This document shows positions 37,467-48,770 of a stretch of 64,000 bases of DNA, one piece after another (positions within the stretch are counted from its first letter, which is position 1; the number at the start of each line of letters is the position of its first letter). The position numbers and the translations under genes were made by a program. The notes below the pieces were generated by a model. That model ran no database searches. It was not told the origin of the DNA and saw only the letters and a list, made by a program, of their open reading frames with translations. Source of the DNA: Marasmius tenuissimus (lineage: Eukaryota > Basidiomycota > Agaricomycetes > Agaricales > Marasmiaceae); the NCBI GenBank assembly GCA_029532415.1, contig JAQOTA010000047.1, positions 1,178,001 through 1,242,000 of the forward strand, written 5' to 3'.

Positions 37467-40400
37467 TCACGAATATCGCGGCGGGGGCGGAGTGTTCGAA
37501 CCAACTGACATCTCCTGCAAATCCTGCATTTGAGCCCTAAGATTCGCAATCTCGTTCCTCAATTGATGAGTGTCTGTTGTGTACATCGTTGAGCCACCGT
37601 TGGAATAACTCGAGGCTGACATGGACTGCGAGGGTTGGTGGCTTCGGTAAGTGGAGGGAGACGTCATGGAGTCGTCCGGAGAGTACGGCGAGTGCATCGG
37701 CTGATGGTGTTCCAATAATGGAGAGTCCTGTCCGTGAAACTGCGTCATCCCAGTTGGTGTCCCATTCCTCATAGCCATTTCATCAGTAGGCCGTCGACGG
37801 TAGAGCAGATTCGGGTCAAAAGGAACCGGCTTCAACGATTCAGCTTTTTTAGACTCCCGCTTCTTTCGCCAGTACAAAGCCCCAACAACAAGCAACCCGA
37901 TACCTGCCAGCGACCCAATCACCGCACCCGCGACAGATCCAGCATTGGAGGTTGCTGTGCTGGATCCACCTGGAGACGAGGCCACACGTTGTATTGGTAC
38001 GCTATACAAGTTCCACAATTAGCGTTGTGATTATCATGCTCCAAATTGGGGAGCCGAGCTAAGATCCTACCTCTGCGCAAGTAGAGCGAACATAGCACCC
38101 TGTGCTGGACTGCAAATAAGTCACTGGCTATTAGCATGTGGCTGATAGGAGAAGTTCATCAAGAAGCGCACCTAGCTTGCCCATAGCTTGCGAGGATTTC
38201 CCCAGTTTCGGTGCGATATCTCACAGGAAAGTTCCCTTTGATTTCATTAGATCCTGCCTTTGTGTGCACCATGTCGATCAGATCATCACGGGTCGAGTTT
38301 TGGGTTACCGTGGCAGCGGTGAAGATCGTCCATGCTGTCGCGTATCAAGTTACTAACCTACTAAAGCAGAACAAGTGGCGAATGATACTTACGAGCATGG
38401 GCCTCCGCGGCGGAAAGGGTCCCATCATATGGTAGCCCGAACCGTGGAGCTAAAAGATTTAATGAGTTCAGGATCACTCATACCTCCAACGCTCTACTCA
38501 CCATAAGGGATCAGAGAATCGTAAAAGCTGGTCTGACTCGTGTAAACCTATACGTCCAGACGGTTGTCAGTCCGGCGAGATGAAAAGCGAGCCGCACAAC
38601 GTACTGAGCAATCAATTACGTTGGTCTGAAGCAGTACATCTGCATAGAGGTTATACACCAGGGGCTTCGTCCCAGCCATCCCATACACAGAAGCGATGTG
38701 CCCATCCTTCATTGCGAGGTTAGCCCATTGAGACGATAGCTCTTTAGCTTTAGCCTTGTATAACACATCGTCAGCCCGCATGCACCAGGTTGTAGACAAT
38801 CGCTCTTACAGCGTATTTCTTGGAGTCATCATTTCGGTTCAGCGCCTCGCTGATTTTCGCCATCGCAGCGATCCCGATAATACCCTTCACAGCCAAGTTC
38901 GACAGATCATAAGTTTTCAAACTGTCAACGGAAGCCCTAGTATACCAGAAGAGAATGAGCTTCCTCCTTGCGTCGAACATCACCGGGTATACGTACTGAT
39001 CTTTGGGATGTAAGGTATTGGAGATGAGGTATTCCGTCCAACGTTTCATCAGGTCATACTAGGGGAAGCAAAATCCCGTGAGCGGGTATGGATCATTGAG
39101 GCTTTGAAAGCAGCTCACGTATCGCAAGATGAGCGTCCCATCGCCTGATCTTTGCGCGTGTGCCAGAGCAGTGATGAGCATATCTCCCGTGCCTAAACCA
39201 TCCAACACCCGTCTTAGCCGTGTATTCAAACGGGTTGAGACGGCGAGTCGACCCACTCTCTATTCCCATGTTTGCAGAGGACGAACTACCACTGGCTCTG
39301 GGATATACACCTGCGGAAACGCAACGTCAAAATCGTACTTTCAAGCAAGCGTAGTAGTGCTCCACCTAAATCAGGAGCTGCAGAGTCACTGCCACCCGAT
39401 AGTGCCTGCGATTCAAGTAAAGGGTCAAGGAGGAGACCTCCCAGTGATGCGTTCAGGTAAAGAAAGGTCGGGAATGCAGAGAATATGCCATCGACCGGGC
39501 TGATTCTCCTGCAAAGGAACATGAGAAATCAGTGCATGAAGGAAGGTCAGTTGAACCACGCACTGAGAAACACCCGTATCTTTCATGAACGCCTTCACAT
39601 CCGACATATTCCACTCTTGATCAGTCCCTCTAGAGACGGTGATCTCAACTCCGGCCATGGCTTGTCTAGCACCTAAAGCAACCAAGTTCCTGTAGTTGCC
39701 CGAGATGGTCGACGCGTCGTTCATTATCCGTTGATCGAGCTCGTCAGCGCGTTTCGCAGCGTTTTCGTAGTCTTTGATGAAGAAATTGACCTAATTGTCG
39801 ACTTCGTTAGGTTCACATCGAAGGGGACATAAACGGGGACACATTTACCGCCTCGCCAACGTCGTCGAATCGAGTTCGAAAATAGGGGCTGCGATCGTTC
39901 TTGTTCAGTGATGTAGAATACGAGACGACTGGATCTCGAATGAGCCCCAGAGATAAAACCGTCGGAGAAGTCGTGCTAGTGATGTTCCCCAGATTGAAGG
40001 CATACGCCAAGACTGGCCAATTACTGAGCACCACGGTGCTGGGTGTAAGCAATGCTTCCACCGTGATGAGCGATGCATGGACGAACCTTTTTATCTGTCG
40101 GGTATTGGTGTCCCTTGTGTTGTTGAGTGCTCCACTAACCATGAAACCTCCCCTTGCGTCTCTATCACCTCCAGTCTGCCATGTTAAGGAGGAACCCTGG
40201 GATCGCTGCTCAGTACGACGGTATGATCTAGATTATTCAAGGCGAGGCGACTTACAGAAGACGTCCCGAAATACAGCGTAGCATCCTCCGCAATGTTCTT
40301 GATCTCTATCATGGGTGCAGATAATGCGCGACCAGCGGAGTGGTATATGGTGGAATCGGATGTCGTCGTATTCCAGGTCATGGTGGATGTGGGATCGCCT

Positions 40401-41089
40401 GATATCCATTCTACACGGGAAAGCAAGGGTTAGGCATATTCGTCTTCGAACGGACGCAATTCAGGTCTTACCGCCAGTGACATCGGAATATAGCTGAACA
40501 TTATGGGGTTGGCCATCGGTAGAGGTAACGTCGATTGCAAGGTAAACGAACGGTAAAGATTGAAGCACCCAGTCGTCTGGCTACGTTTCAACCAATTTCA
40601 GTCGCGGTATCTCTTGGAAGAGAAGTTATTCCGAAAACTCACCTCAATAGGACTCAAAAATGTGATATGCAACTGCACCGTGCCCGCCAAAATTGTGAAC
40701 TTGGACCGTGTAGGGGTGACTTCTGAAGACAAAAGACTGGTTCCATTCCCATGACCACTATCGCCCAACCACCTGTATGTCGTTCCATCCACCCTTATAA
40801 GGCCCTCCCATGCCATAACCTGGAATTTGAACAGTAACCATTTAACGTTAGGTCCTTCAACAACGAGAATGGCACAGCGTACACTTTGGTCATCCCAGTG
40901 ACGCATCCACGTCCCTGCTAAACCTTTCGAACCGTTGCCGGCTGCAATCCATGCATTCAGGTGGGGCGAACGAACAGCCAAAGGAAACGAAGCGGGAGAA
41001 AAGTTCTGTTGCGACGTAATTTGAGCGTTGCAAGCGAGCAGCGCGAAAACCAAGAATTGAAGGAATGGAGGGAAAACATCAATGAACAT
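37467..41089 (-). CDS. GtaA-like (glutaminase A domain) secreted protein with C-terminal membrane anchor, copy B
   Basis: Tandem paralogue of copy A on the same strand, from ATG 41089 to TAA near 37467. It starts with a hydrophobic signal peptide (LQFLVFALLACNAQ), then FPLAVRSPHLNAWI, the same N-terminal motif as copy A. Internal blocks match: NWPVLAYAFNLGNI near 40000, DMLITALAHAQRSGDGTLI near 39150, SNLAVKGIIGIAAMAKISEAL near 38870, and WANLAMKDGHIASVYG-LVYNLYADVLLQTNVI near 38650-38720. The C-terminus has a glycine/alanine-rich transmembrane helix (near 37866-37935, ending LYWRKKRESKK), a Ser-rich tail, a coiled coil (LRNEIANLRAQMQDLQEM) and a terminal PPPPRYS, i.e. a PPxY motif. The predicted role is surface-bound hydrolysis of an amide substrate, with the tail inside the cell. 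Precise exon borders were not fixed. Confidence 0.88.
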
Positions 41090-43084
41090 TGGGAATAAAC
41101 GAGTGGTGGTTGTGGTGGGTGACGATAAACCCGCTGTCTTCCGGTATGCCCTACGCCGCCCACAGGAGGTGGCTTGGGACCGGTCTGGTGATGGAGGTTG
41201 GCTGTGATGAGACCCGAGGGGGCCTCAATGCAGCTCAATGCCCAGTGCCCACACGAAGATCCATCAAGGGAAATCAAATTGTTATTGAAATGGTCGCCGA
41301 GAGAGTGAGGTTATGCATTCATACGTGGGCCGGGCTACTACTTGGTTGGCTTAGCGTCCGAGAAGACGTCGATGGGAGCTGGAAAGAGTCCACCTGCAAA
41401 GACGTTCCGATGCCTGGCGTAAAGACTCGCTACTCGCTGAAGTCCATTTTGAGCGTCTTCACAGGCGCGTATTGCGGGAGACGGAGACGGGGGCGCAATG
41501 ACTTTGTAAAGATGTTAAGTTCGACCCCACGGATCATTGACCGGGGCGCGGCATACCAGGGCATACCACCCTTGTTGGCATTACTCTCGTAGTGCAGCCT
41601 GTATCGTAGGTCCACAATGATGAGCTCAGTTTGTCGGACGCAGCCAAAGCTCCAGAGCCCTACCAGAGAGAAGAAAGTTTACCTTCGAGTGGAGGTTGCG
41701 ACTAAGCCGGCTGCACGGAGCCTGGGAACGTCGGGCCCTTGAGGCTGTGTGTATATCCCAAGAAAGGAAAGACGGAGTTTGTAAACTTTTTCAGCAAAGC
41801 CTTATGTAAGAAATTCCTGACAATCTCATCGCGAGTTCGGATCCTGCCCTACTTATCCTGCCATGGTCGTGTCGATTTTTCTGCGACAATGAGCTCGAGT
41901 GTCCCTGGCCCTCTCAGATCTCTGGCCAAGCCACGGTACCTTTTCTTTGCGGATAGTCTTCTACCGAGCTCTTAAGTTTCTGGCAAACTCTCCGCCAGGC
42001 CATTCGCCTCGTCCGATAAGCTCGCCTTCCCTGAAGACACCTAGGCTCGCCTGGGAGGTCGGGATCCCGTCTCGATATGGCCTCCGGTTGCCGATGCTCA
42101 TCGCGCCTGAAAAACAGAATGCTGGGCAAGACTCACAGCGGCGGTCAACTCACAAAATGGAGATGACTGCTCACGTCAGGTATCATGGAGACAGCCTACA
42201 GGGCCAGCTGTCCGGACATTCCTTCAGGCTTCCTCCACTTTCACTGCAGCCGAGATCCAGAACTCTATGTAACTGTCTGCGTAAACAGGCTTATACAGGT
42301 CTGTTGGGTGCGTACATTCAATTGGGACCCTGATTCCGGGACCGGGCAACCCGTGACGGTCGCTCAGAAAGTTTCTTGTCCCAGTAATTCTTTCGCGACT
42401 TTTCTTCAACCTTGTCTTCTGAAATCTTCCGGACAGAGATTCCGAGTATTCGGATTTTTGATGCATTCTCACTGGCGTCCCTGCTTCTTTCCACGGCCAA
42501 CATCCCATTCCCAAACCATCCGGAAAGAGTTCTGGTCTCTATAGTCTCAGTGGATGGACATGATGTCGTACATTACATACCCCTTAATAACATACTCAAC
42601 ATGGATAATGAAACGCTCTCAATTTGGACGCGTACATAAGTGGATGAGACACTATAAACAGGCTCAACAGTAACTCAGACGACGTCCCAAAGGGTCCTCA
42701 GGGCCAACTGAGGCGTGAGAAAGTACTTTATAATAGCTTTGCCGGAAAACAGCACAGTTCTGATTCAATTTGAATGTATTGTATAATCACGGCTTTGACT
42801 GACTAGCTGTTTTTTTCTTTTCTCCTTCACCATCTCCTTGCTCTCCCCATAGCTTGAGCACTCATCTTCCGTTCATTTCTTCCTCTTCCCAGTTCCAATT
42901 TTTATTCAGTATTATTAAAATCCCTGTGTCAACAACCCGATCATTTCCAAGGGCGCAACGTCCACCTGATACACTAAATACGCTTACACAATTGCGGGCA
43001 ACTTCTGGATTTCTTCCTCTCCGGTCCTCTCTGTGATACACCAGTCTTTTTCAACCCGTTCCAACTCCTTGCTTCTTTTTGGCC
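41090..43084. other. Divergent intergenic region
   Basis: About 2 kb between the diverging GtaA-like copy B (-) and G-alpha (+) genes. A plus frame near 42412-42639 and overlapping minus frames near 42224-42514 show no domain. The last 300 nt before 43085 are C/T-rich, as expected for a basidiomycete promoter/leader. Confidence 0.4.
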
Positions 43085-44629
43085 ATGGGTGCTTGTATGT
43101 CTTCAGGACAAGGTGCGGAGGTGACGGAACAGGATAAGGCACTTCATCGTCAGGCAGAGAAGGAGCTAAGAGAGGTACGTGGTCCGCAAGTTCTGGGTGC
43201 TCGAGGTTGCTGAATCATTCTTTCCTGCTCAGGCGAAGGCAAAGATGGCTGCTCAAGTCAAGGTACTCTTCCAGGTTCTGAAAGCAGCTTTTACGGTGCT
43301 AATGGTTCTCGTGGCAAGGTGTTACTGTTGGGTTCCGGAGACTCCGGAAAGTCAACGATCCTGAAGGTGCGTTCTACGTTGCTCATTTGGAGAGCTTTCC
43401 TGCTCACAAAAGTTTTTCAACCTTGTCTTCAGCAAATGCGATTGATTCACAAAGTCCCATTCTCGCCGCAAGAGATCGAATCATACAGGCAGCTCGTCTT
43501 CGATAACCTTACACGAGGCCTAAAGTACCTTTTGGACGCTATGGAAGAGATGGAGCTCAAAGTTTCGGAGGAGAATCTCTCGCACGTCGACCTCATAGAA
43601 AATGCTAGGGACATACGAGACGGAGAGCCCTTCCCCGAGGCTTTCTACCAACCCCTCAAGTCGCTTTGGACGGATCCGAACGTTCAGCGCGCGTGGGAAC
43701 GAGGAAATGAGGCAGCATTGCCCGAAAAGTACGACCAAATTTATTTACCCACATACCACTCTCACACATCAATCACAGCTTGACATACTTCTTCTCATCG
43801 CTGGACCGTTTATTCGAGCCGACATATCAACCAACAGAACAAGACATCATTCACTGCCGCGCTCGAACCATAGGGATCACAGAAACAACGTTCAACCTTA
43901 AGGAACATGAAATGCTGATGGTCGATGTCGGTGGACAGAAGAGCGAACGAAGGAAGTGGATACATTGTTTCCAAGACGTGACAAGTATCCTGTTTCTAGT
44001 CAGTCTCAGCGGATACGATCAATGCCTCGTCGAGGATCGGGACGCGGTAAGCAAACCACGATGCGGACCTTTCTAAAACTCATGGCGCCCCAACAGAATC
44101 AAATGCAAGATGCCATGACAATATGGGATTCGATATGTCACTCGCAATGGTTCAAGCAAACGTCGATTGTATGTCCGCGTCAGCCTAATCGGTTTCCCGT
44201 GCTCATCCCGTGTTAGATCCTGTTCCTAAACAAGAACGATCTGTTCGAGAAAAAAATACCCCACTCTGATATCAAGAACTTCTTCCCGGTATGTAAACGG
44301 TCTCCTTTCATGCGCGCACGGGATTCGGCTCACTCCCGTTTCTGTAGGATTACGACGGGGAACCCGGAGATATCAAGGCAGGTCGTGAGTACTTCAAGAA
44401 GCGGTTCGGGCGGTTAGCGCAGAAGGCCGGTCGTGCGAAAGAACGGGAGATCTACATCCAGTGGGTCACTTGTATGCGATACGCAGGATGTTGGGACTAA
44501 CTGTTAGGATCAAAGCATAACAACTGCGACGGATACGGCCATGTTGAGGGTTGTAATGGCCGCAGTAGAAGGTACGTTTTCGCGCTTATTCACAATGAAA
44601 TCCTGACTGACTTAGCATTTCTAGAGTGA
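43085..44629 (+). CDS. Heterotrimeric G-protein alpha subunit
   Basis: Proposed model: join(43085..43174, 43233..43262, 43319..43366, 43433..43728, 43779..44046, 44097..44168, 44217..44288, 44348..44460, 44516..44571, 44616..44629), 352 residues. It binds and hydrolyses GTP and relays signals from seven-helix receptors at the plasma membrane. The N-terminus MGACMSS fits N-myristoylation on Gly2 plus palmitoylation on Cys4. GTPase motifs: P-loop GSGDSGKST (Asp replaces the usual Glu), switch I RARTIGITET with the conserved Arg and Thr, switch II DVGGQKSERRKWIHCF with the catalytic Gln, FLNKNDLF (base recognition), and TTATDT in place of TCAT. The helical domain lies between the P-loop and switch I. 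The predicted C-terminus stops soon after AAVE, so the usual alpha-5 receptor-contact tail is missing in this model. Another 3' exon may exist. Confidence 0.92.
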
Positions 44630-47600
44630 GTACCTTTCTTGGATCTTTCATACCTCCTGTCCTCTTCGACTGCTCCTTTTGGTTCTTGTTCATCGTCGAC
44701 AACCCATTCTCACGATCCGCTATCCAATCAGCATGGTCCTTCGGTCAAATCTCACCACGGCGGCGCTCATCTAATGCGCCGCTCCTTATGCTTCATCTAC
44801 CTCGTAATCTATAGCTATCTTCCATCCCCGACATTGTATATGTACTTTAATCCCGGCCCTCGAGCGTCGGCCACTTTCTCTCTCATTTGCTGTTCTTTGC
44901 TCAACAAAATTCTGATGGATTCGATCTTTTTTTATGTCGCTTTTCCCTTGGACAAATCATCACGCCTATCGTGCGCTCCTATGACGCTACGCAACAATTT
45001 TCAATTGTAAACCTCGGGTGATCGCCGAACCTTCTTGCAGCTCGATCGTATCAAGAAACGTGAGTTTATGATGGCAACTATAACCGTGGTTGAATCTGAC
45101 AATTCCCGAAAACAGATTCGTTCCATTATGCTCTAAACGCATTGTCCTCCCTACTACTCCCATGATTGGGCCATCCCTGGCCCTCTTGACAAACCACTGT
45201 GAATACATAACGGTCCTTATTGCACAGGCAGGCAATGGGCGAGCGTCGCATCCCCACAGCACAGGCGGTTGTCAAGTTGCACCTCGCTTTCGAGTACACA
45301 TATCTTGACCCTTGCTTATTCCACCTCCATAGTTCTGGTTTTCTCCCAAATTCTCCGCCTGATTGCTATCATTTCAAGTGCCGTCTTGCTTTCAGAATTT
45401 ACCTGCCCATTTTTGTTCCAGGTTGTTCTTTCCAGACTTCTTCACGTACTCTATTCTTATTTGTGTTCCCCATTCACAACCCGCCCGGCTCTCTCCCACT
45501 CCTACAATTGTACTCGTACTCGTATCATTGAATAGGAACATTATTACCCTGTCTAAACTTATTTTACGAACGCTTATGTTCTGGACTGGGTGGAAAGCGG
45601 TACGCGGTGCTCATACAATTTTCGCTGTTCACCGTTCAATGACCCATGTGGCATGGCCAAGGCCTCCGTCAGTAGCGTAGCCGTCAGTGTGGATGTCGCG
45701 CTTAGCGGCTCCTCGAGGTGAATCATGATCTTATTAGGCTTACCGCGCGGGACTCCCGAGTCCTTATGGGCGTTGCTGTGAATGTTCGTCTCAGGCGGAA
45801 GGTATGTCCCACTCCGAGTTGTCCGGTTTCTCGAGATCCCTCGAATCTGGAGGTTCATAGTTTTGACTGTTGCTATTGGTTGAATCGCTTTCGGTGTTCA
45901 GGGATGTTGAATCTGAGAACTCGGTTTGCGAATATATACTCGCTCCGTCGACGCCTGGCCGGCTTTGGCAGGCTTTGGCACGTAGGTCCATAACTCCTTT
46001 AGGTCCTTTTCGATTCGACGCAGCTTGCAGGGAAGGGGTTCGACGTTGAACACCGGGACCAGGGGGGCGTCAAGTCGTATGTAGTACAATCTGTTTTGAA
46101 GGTCCGGGGCCGGTTGGACAGCTTGTTGGAACTTGGTGCGCTAAAGCGCCGATCAGATTGTCGTTTTGGCAGTTCGAGGTGGCACCACGGTCATCCTGTT
46201 TCATTTCACGATGAGGAGTTGCGGACATCCAGCGTTGCTTTGAAGAAGAGGACCATTGAATGATGAGGCATTTGTTTAGTACGTGATCCTGGCGTGGCAG
46301 ATGTCCTCGAGGGTGTGGCGGGAGCCCATGATTGCATGCCTGGAAACTTCTCTTTCTGTTTGTAGCATTCTTCTTTTTCAAGGCAGGGACTCTGACAGTC
46401 TTCAGAGAGAGGAATGTTGTCTACCAACCCTCCGAGCTACGGATATCCTGGGCCCAACATGAAGCCTGGAGACGTGTCCCCGGTTGAAAGCAGAGGGAAA
46501 CCACCCACCATGGCGGCTGAATATGACTAAATAAGAAAGCATGGTTCACGATATATGCCGTAGGCGGGAAGGTCGTCGTATTCGTCGGGTGCTGTTATCA
46601 ATGCTTCTGCTATCTTGTAGTGCTGGCAGTGGCAAGGAGTCGCTCAAAAACCTCGTTTGTCAATCAGAGCCCACCTGGAAAAACCAATATACTTGAGCAT
46701 TTCGATATGGGCGAGCATTGAGTATTCCACCGAGTGGCCAATCTTCGACCCGGCCTCTGCCTCCCGTGTACCAGTTCACAAGAAGTCTGCTCCTGTAGTT
46801 GCGAGCCTAACAGAACGAGCACTTGACAAAAACAGCACATAGATTTCGCGAAATATCAAAAGTCCAATTTTGAGGCCATCGAGGCTGAGGCAAAGCTTGA
46901 CTTGTCACGTGGGTCGACGGCATAAACCATCATGCCTTCATGCCGTAAGTCCTTCGTTCTGAACGCCCACAGTCACCAATAGTCGGTGTCCGAATGCTGC
47001 TGCTTGTAAGACCTCTAGTTCTTCCAAAAACCCTCCAAACCGAGAGAAAGTCATGTTACTAGGACTTCCGCAAGTATTCAAAGGACAGACAATCGTCTTT
47101 GAGCTTAATACTCTTGGTTTTCGATTGACGACAAGGGTAGGGTGTTCTCCAAGTCACCGACTGGAGCGAGACGGGGTTGAACGATCGAAATTTCCTATGC
47201 TATGCAAGTACGATGTGAGCCCATCCTCTCTGGTGATACAGCAGGACTAAGTGCCCCTCCATGCCAGATATACACCCTCTCCTCGGACGTGCTGATGGAA
47301 GACAGGTATCGGCTTCTACGAATGACGGGTTTGCGAAAGTTTGAGGATGTCGAATCGTACGAGAGCAGTCTGGACGACATCTATGTGGGTATTGGCTGTG
47401 ATATGGATCCACTCACGTAGAACGACGAACATCCCGCTGTCATTCAGTGGCCCTAACACGAATCTTGCCCATGTATGGACGCCCAGCATCGAATCTCGGA
47501 AGATCCGGCTCGCTTTTGCCTTCACCTTCACCTTCCCTAATCGCCGCCATCTTTGTTGTCGGGCTTACCGTGGCACCCAAAACCTGTTGGCATCTGCGCT

Positions 47601-48770
47601 GAGAGCATATTTAGCATGCCACGCTTTGGGTGATCCGTGGTTGTACAGCAAACTCGGAAAATTGGCCGCTCCTGTGAATTTCTCCCCTTTCGTCGAGCGC
47701 CTTTAACTCCAGTCTCGTCTGTTCCACCGGAAACTTGATATTCCGCGCGATCGAGAGTTTGTCATCTCCAGTCTTCATCGGCGTCAACATCGGTGCCTGC
47801 CCTTCTAGGTATTCTGCCACCCGACCGGATCACGGAGGGGAAGCCTCTATCAGCCTAGTCCGAAAGCCTCACGCTTCAAGAGCTTTGAGGTGTTCACTAA
47901 CTTGAACTGGAGTCCTTTCAAACGACACAGCTCCTGTCGCCCCAAAAGCGACCCAATATCGCAGGAACATACTCGTCCGCGATGTCACTGCCGGAGTTGT
48001 ACATGTTTTGACTCTATATGGACTAGAGGCATAACAGAGACGGAGACGTCTCCCGGACTGCCCTCTACTACTCCACCGGTGTTTCGACCGTCATGCACGC
48101 GGGGCCATGAAGCCGTTGGTAGTCAATCCCTCAAGCCAGCCATGAAACCCGTCACCCTTCTCGTCTTATTGTACCTTGTCCTCCAACCATCTTCACTTTC
48201 GCGCAGATCGTTCATATGACAGAGGGGTAGGAAAGGAAGTTTACAGTCCATACAATTTCTATCAATGTGGGGTTGACATGTTCCACCATTGACATCCTCC
48301 CGCTTGACTTGCTCCCGCCGTTCTATTGAACCCAACTGCATTCGTCAGAACCTATCCCTCAACAATCCCGCGGCGGCAAACTGTCTAGGCCTTTCGATCC
48401 AGCATTAGGAATGCACGGGCTTTCCACGAATTACCGCAGTCAACCACCATCTTCTGGACTCGCCATGGAGACCACCCCTCCATTTCTGTCCTTCCGTCCT
48501 CAGGATCTAGGCTTGCTACAACCTTGGAGCGCTGCAGTTTCGAGGATAATGAATCCGAGCCCGAGTCGTCCAAAAGAAAGGCCGTGGGAGAACCATGGTG
48601 GTACTTCAGCGCTCAGAACCCCGGCTTGTGTCCACCTCTGGCACCAGATATTGCCCCCAACTTGTCCTACACTGCCCATCGTCCCGCCTTAGGCACTTCA
48701 AGCACGAAGGTAAGTGACCGGGTCTCCATATATTGACAAGATGAGAGGGCCTTACCACACTTTACTCTAG
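44630..48770. other. Interval without a supported gene
   Basis: About 4.1 kb. A minus-strand stretch near 45900-46140 reads like protein (RRIEKDLKELWTYVPKPAKA) after a TTTAG acceptor-like site, but no full gene could be chained. A plus frame at 47202-47420 (MEDRYRLLRMTGLRKFEDVE) is also protein-like but isolated. Just before 48771 an open stretch at about 48530-48709, ending in a consensus GTAAGT donor, could be a 5' exon of the F-box gene. Confidence 0.35.

Noticed and set aside
41089..41592. 167-residue plus frame opposite the start of GtaA-like copy B
   Set aside because: Antisense to the promoter and leader of copy B, Trp/Arg/Gly-rich, no domain.
48439..48503. A 65-nt intron (GTCAAC..CCTCAG) giving the F-box gene an upstream start at 48411
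   Set aside because: Phase fits, but the donor is poor and the coding signal upstream is weak, so it was not used in the model.
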